From positions 124,001-188,000 of the forward strand of contig JAKSTN010000001.1 of assembly GCA_024402535.1 (NCBI GenBank): a stretch of DNA of 64,000 nucleotides, given 5' to 3'. The notes under the pieces are model-generated. The model ran no database searches. It was not told the origin of the DNA and saw nothing but the letters and a program-made list of their open reading frames with translations. This DNA comes from Treponema sp. (lineage in GTDB: Bacteria; Spirochaetota; Spirochaetia; Treponematales; Treponemataceae). Position 1 is the first letter of the stretch. Every line of letters begins with the position of its first letter. This document shows positions 61,342 through 64,000 of this stretch, one piece after another. A program made the translations under genes and the position numbers.

Positions 61342-62334
61342 TTAATTAAATTTCTCAATATTATCCAGCATTTTTATGCATTCATCTTTTATTTTTTCTC
61401 TGAGCCATTCAGGTTTTAAAACTGTGACTTTATGACCAAAACTCATTATCCAGGAAGTAATCATTTCTTTTTGATTGGTTTCAAATTTTAAGAGGATTGT
61501 TCCATCTGATCGTTGTTCAAATTCCTGCGTTTTATGCCATTGTCGTTCTGTAATATAATTTGCTACATCAGCTGCAAACAGTAATTCATATAAGTCGGGA
61601 GGATTTGTGTTATTCCAGATTCCAACATCTAAATCTACATGATCTTCAAGCTTAAAATCTTCTGGAATTTTAAAAAAATTAGAAGTAAGACAAATATTCC
61701 GAATGCGCGCCATTGAATATAGTCGAATTGCTGATTCAGTATGTTCGTATCCAATTACATACCAGTTTCCTTTTTGGCAAAGAACGTGATAGGCATCAAA
61801 TTCTTTATATTTATAATCTTGATTTTTTGAACTTCTATGTTCGAAAGTTAATGTTTTTTGACTTTTAATAGATTGAAAAATAAGATTAAACACATCTTCC
61901 TGAATTGAAGGAATAGAATCTTTTAGAAAAGTGATGTCTTTATTAAGAAATGAACTATCAACCGTTATTGTATCAGGCAGCATATCTGTAATTTTATGCA
62001 TAATATGTCTGAATGAATTTTCCAGCGGCGTATTTTTGTATTGTTCCATAAGAGGCAAAATTGTTGAAACGGTGAATAAATCCCCTTCTGTTAGAACAAT
62101 ATTTGGAATTGAAAAGGTAGGGTCTGAATAATGATATTTATTGAGATTTTTATCGTACTCTAACGGCGCATCCATTTCATCACGAAGCCGCTCAAAATCC
62201 CTTTCAATCGTACGCTGTGATACACCAAACTTAAATATCAAATCATCAATGCCAACAAAATTCCCGCCTTGGAGCATTTTATCTAACTGAATGATTCGTG
62301 TTGTTTTTCTGATAGAATCCCTTGTATGTATCAT
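61342..62334 (-). CDS. WYL-domain transcriptional regulator
   Basis: 330 residues from ATG 62334; a GTG two codons earlier (62340) is an alternative. N-terminal winged helix-turn-helix (LDKMLQGGNFVGIDDLIFKFGVSQRTIERDFERLRDEM, about residues 15-60), WYL domain (GNWYVIGYEHTESAIRLYSMARIRNI, about 205-230) and a WCX-like C-terminus. WYL domains bind nucleic-acid-derived ligands and regulate defence systems. It is the first gene of the cas operon, 16 bp before cas12a, with a perfect inverted repeat upstream. An autoregulated control of the operon is the simplest reading. Confidence 0.9.
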   Translation of the reverse strand: MIHTRDSIRKTTRIIQLDKMLQGGNFVGIDDLIFKFGVSQRTIERDFERLRDEMDAPLEYDKNLNKYHYSDPTFSIPNIVLTEGDLFTVSTILPLMEQYKNTPLENSFRHIMHKITDMLPDTITVDSSFLNKDITFLKDSIPSIQEDVFNLIFQSIKSQKTLTFEHRSSKNQDYKYKEFDAYHVLCQKGNWYVIGYEHTESAIRLYSMARIRNICLTSNFFKIPEDFKLEDHVDLDVGIWNNTNPPDLYELLFAADVANYITERQWHKTQEFEQRSDGTILLKFETNQKEMITSWIMSFGHKVTVLKPEWLREKIKDECIKMLDNIEKFN

Positions 62335-62372
62335 TTTCACTTTTTCTTCTTTTATTTGTTTATCACGATATT

Positions 62373-62418
62373 TATATGAATAAATGTTCTTGTGAAAATT
62401 TATTCATATATTATTATA
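62373..62418 (-). promoter_or_regulatory. cas-operon promoter and candidate operator
   Basis: A perfect 13-bp inverted repeat, TATATGAATAAAT (62373-62385) and ATTTATTCATATA (62398-62410), with a 12-base spacer. It lies directly downstream of TATAAT on the minus strand (62413-62418). GTCACA (62438-62443) is a weak -35 with a 19-bp spacer. The repeat would cover the transcription start, a normal position for a repressor site. Confidence 0.65.
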
Positions 62419-62492
62419 AACCATAAGTCCGCCATATTGTGACGGAGAAGAAAAAATGTGAGAATCCCGCCTCCCTTGTTCGACTGCCCTTT

Positions 62493-62600
62493 TTAATTCG
62501 CCAGTTCGCAAATTCTTATGCCAAAGTTTTCATCTGCCACTATAATTTCGCCATAGGCAACTGTCTGTCCGTTTTTAATAATAGCACAAAACTTGCAGGC
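62493..62600 (-). pseudogene. Possible 3' gene remnant
   Basis: A minus-strand frame reading CKFCAIIKNGQTVAYGEI, then VADENFGIRICELAN and stop at 62493. It looks coding in composition (CxxC, then a typical beta strand pattern) but has no start codon. It runs into the ribosome site of the divergent gene. It may be the tail of a lost small gene at the edge of the CRISPR locus. Confidence 0.35.
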
Positions 62601-62636
62601 TAAATATAGTGATGTTACAATTATTTGGAGGGCTTT

Positions 62637-63077
62637 ATGGAACTTATTCTTGTCGGTAAATTCAACTCAATCATCGCATCCAAAAATTTTGAAGAAATGC
62701 TTAATGAAAAAAGTATTCCTTTTATTCGCAAAGCCGAAGATATGGGGATGGTTGTTCATCCAAGTTTTACTGACGGGGTAAAATTTTATATAAGCAAAAA
62801 GGATTGGGAAAAATTTCTTAAGCTCTGCAATGAAATAAGTGCTACGCCTGAAGATTTTCTTGGTCCGGGCACTGCGGAAGAAATGACTTCCGAAAAAGAA
62901 ATGCGGGCTCACAAGACTTCGCGCATTTTGACATGGATTGCCGTCTGTTCCTTCTTTGGAATTTTGATTACTAATATGATTGAAATTCCTGATATTCCGC
63001 GAATGATTCTTTCCATTCTTTTCGGCTTAGGCATGATCGCTTTTGAATTCGCAGCTCATATCCTTCGCGGAAGATAA
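62637..63077 (+). CDS. Small two-span membrane protein, unknown function
   Basis: 146 residues from ATG 62637, with TTGGAGG upstream. The N-terminal ~90 residues are soluble (LILVGKFNSIIASKNFEEMLNEKSIPF, a domain resembling DUF2007-type signal-transducing proteins). Two adjacent membrane helices end the chain (about residues 95-140). Function unknown. It is the first gene beyond the CRISPR locus and is divergent from it. Confidence 0.65.
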   Translation: MELILVGKFNSIIASKNFEEMLNEKSIPFIRKAEDMGMVVHPSFTDGVKFYISKKDWEKFLKLCNEISATPEDFLGPGTAEEMTSEKEMRAHKTSRILTWIAVCSFFGILITNMIEIPDIPRMILSILFGLGMIAFEFAAHILRGR

Positions 63078-63084
63078 CGATTTT

Positions 63085-63420
63085 TCAATTTCCAGTAAAA
63101 TCAGTTATCTGCTGGATTCCAAAAAAATCTGAAAAAGTCCACTGATTCCACATATCACGTGCCATCAGTTCTTCCATAATTCTGATACTCAGTCTGTCCG
63201 CAACAAGCATATCAATCAATTAGCCGCAAACGCCGTCATTATCTGAATGGTTCTGCAGAATTATAAACATGTCGCCTTTATGCGCATCTTCCCATTGATC
63301 AATCTGTCAGGAAAGTCCAACCTCATCGTAATTTTCATGAAGGTCATCCAGATGTTTTGAATAAACTTCTTTTGTCATATGAGACTTTTCCTGATTCCAT
63401 CTTAAAATATAACATTTCAT
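63085..63420 (-). pseudogene. Nonsense-disrupted small protein gene
   Basis: 111 codons from ATG 63420 with an ideal GGAGGACAAAAT site. The frame is uninterrupted except for TGA (63307-63309) and TAA (63220-63222), and reads well on both sides (MKCYILRWNQEKSHMTKEVY; QIDQWEDAHKGDMFIILQNH; LIDMLVADRLSIRIMEELMA). The TGA falls where a Trp would fit (SWQIDQW-like), suggesting a TGG to TGA change. The rest of the gap between 63078 and 63520 holds nothing else recognisable. Confidence 0.7.
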
Positions 63421-63507
63421 ATTTTGTCCTCCATAAAATTATATATCACAATTATAAAAGCCATTGAATTAAACCACAACTTTACACCCTAATTCCTAAT
63501 CATCCTA

Positions 63508-63513
63508 TATAAT
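63508..63513 (+). promoter_or_regulatory. -10 box before arfB-like gene, leaderless
   Basis: TATAAT with the ATG at 63521 seven bases later. An overlapping ATG at 63512 is part of the box and unlikely as start. Confidence 0.5.
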
Positions 63514-63520
63514 GGAACAA

Positions 63521-63931
63521 ATGAATAAAACAGAACTTCACGAATCCATTCTGAATAATTCTCAAATGACCTTTGCCCGTAGCGGCGGGAACGGCGGCCA
63601 GAATGTGAACAAGGTGAATACCAAAGTTCATCTTGTGCTGCCCCTTACTGCTGTTGGTGGGATTACAGAAGTGGAACGCGAGCGGTTAAGAGTGAAACTT
63701 TCTTCTATATTAAATAAAGATGATTGTCTTTTTTTGGATGTAGATGACGAGAGATATCAGGAAAGAAACAGAGAAATTGCACTAGCACGATTGGAAAATA
63801 GAATCGTTCAGGCTCTGGTGATACCGAAGAAGAGAAAGCCTACTAAGCCAACTAAAGCCAGTAAGGAAAGAAAATTGAAATTGAAGAAGATTAGATCGGA
63901 AGTGAAGAAAAATAGACAGAAGGTTTGGTAA
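63521..63931 (+). CDS. arfB: ArfB-like peptidyl-tRNA hydrolase (ribosome rescue)
   Basis: 136 residues. It contains the GGQ motif (FARSGGNGGQNVNKVNTKVHL), which hydrolyses peptidyl-tRNA on stalled ribosomes, and a basic C-terminal tail (KKRKPTKPTKASKERKLKLKKIRSEVKKNRQKVW) that enters the empty mRNA channel. Size and layout match ArfB/YaeJ. ATG 63521 chosen over 63512 because of the overlapping -10 box. Confidence 0.92.
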   Translation: MNKTELHESILNNSQMTFARSGGNGGQNVNKVNTKVHLVLPLTAVGGITEVERERLRVKLSSILNKDDCLFLDVDDERYQERNREIALARLENRIVQALVIPKKRKPTKPTKASKERKLKLKKIRSEVKKNRQKVW

Positions 63932-63940
63932 TATAGAATT

Positions 63941-64000
63941 ATGAACTACAATCCAACTGATGAAGAAATCAATTTTGTAAATCATGCTCTTGAAGAATTC
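63941..64000 (+). CDS. Start of an unidentified gene (cut by window end)
   Basis: 20 codons from ATG 63941 (MNYNPTDEEINFVNHALEEF), open to the last base. It begins 9 bases after arfB and may be co-transcribed with it. Too short to assign. Confidence 0.5.
   Translation, partial: MNYNPTDEEINFVNHALEEF

Overview
The window looks like chromosome of a gut or rumen Treponema-like spirochaete. Genes are dense, the base composition is moderately AT-rich, and there are many exported lipoproteins with relaxed lipoboxes. LysM proteins, a chemoreceptor, a PTS enzyme I, intracellular glycoside hydrolases (GH43, GH9), an exported CE1-type esterase and an [FeFe] hydrogenase suggest a motile anaerobic fermenter of plant glycans. 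The genus is inferred from gene content only. No rRNA, tRNA or insertion sequence was recognised.

Layout. 1-5 kb: end of a dihydroorotate dehydrogenase gene, a lipoprotein/LysM pair, HAD and NUDIX hydrolases and a cytidylate-kinase-like protein. 5-11 kb: carbohydrate block (GH43, condensation-fold protein, GH9, PfkB kinase, HAD phosphatase). 11-17 kb: a 1776-residue RHS/YD-repeat protein ending in a peptidase-like domain, followed by a candidate immunity lipoprotein. 17-28 kb: shikimate kinase, then a minus-strand block of envelope genes (LysM protein, lytic transglycosylase, two cation/proton antiporters, NifU-like protein, SlyD-like isomerase), then a cardiolipin synthase-like enzyme. 28-41 kb: UDG-like protein, PtsI, lipoproteins, a PP2C phosphatase, a third antiporter, Der GTPase, a double ABC ATPase and an XRE regulator. 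41-53 kb: esterase, diguanylate cyclase with two solute-binding domains, chemoreceptor, an ABC uptake operon with a fused permease-ATPase, [FeFe] hydrogenase, a candidate structured RNA, acyltransferase-like protein, acyl-ACP thioesterase and small proteins.

53.5-62.4 kb is the main accessory feature: a complete type V-A CRISPR-Cas locus on the minus strand. The order is WYL regulator, cas12a, a BRO-N/DinD-like gene, cas4, cas1, cas2, a leader of about 120 bp, 17 repeats with 16 spacers, and a degenerate terminal repeat. All genes are co-directional with gaps of at most 16 bp or overlaps, so they probably form one transcript. The active-site residues of Cas12a, Cas4, Cas1 and Cas2 that I could check are present. 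Three things stand out: the DinD-like gene inside the operon, a perfect 13-bp inverted repeat upstream of the WYL gene (candidate operator), and a repeat-like hairpin in the leader. The repeats also vary at the base next to the crRNA processing site and at the leader end.

62.4-64 kb: a gene remnant, a small membrane protein, a pseudogene with two in-frame stops, an ArfB-like peptidyl-tRNA hydrolase and the start of a further gene.

Across the window many genes have a TATAAT-like box 6-9 bases upstream of ATG and no Shine-Dalgarno sequence, which suggests frequent leaderless transcription. Other genes have clear AGGAG sites.
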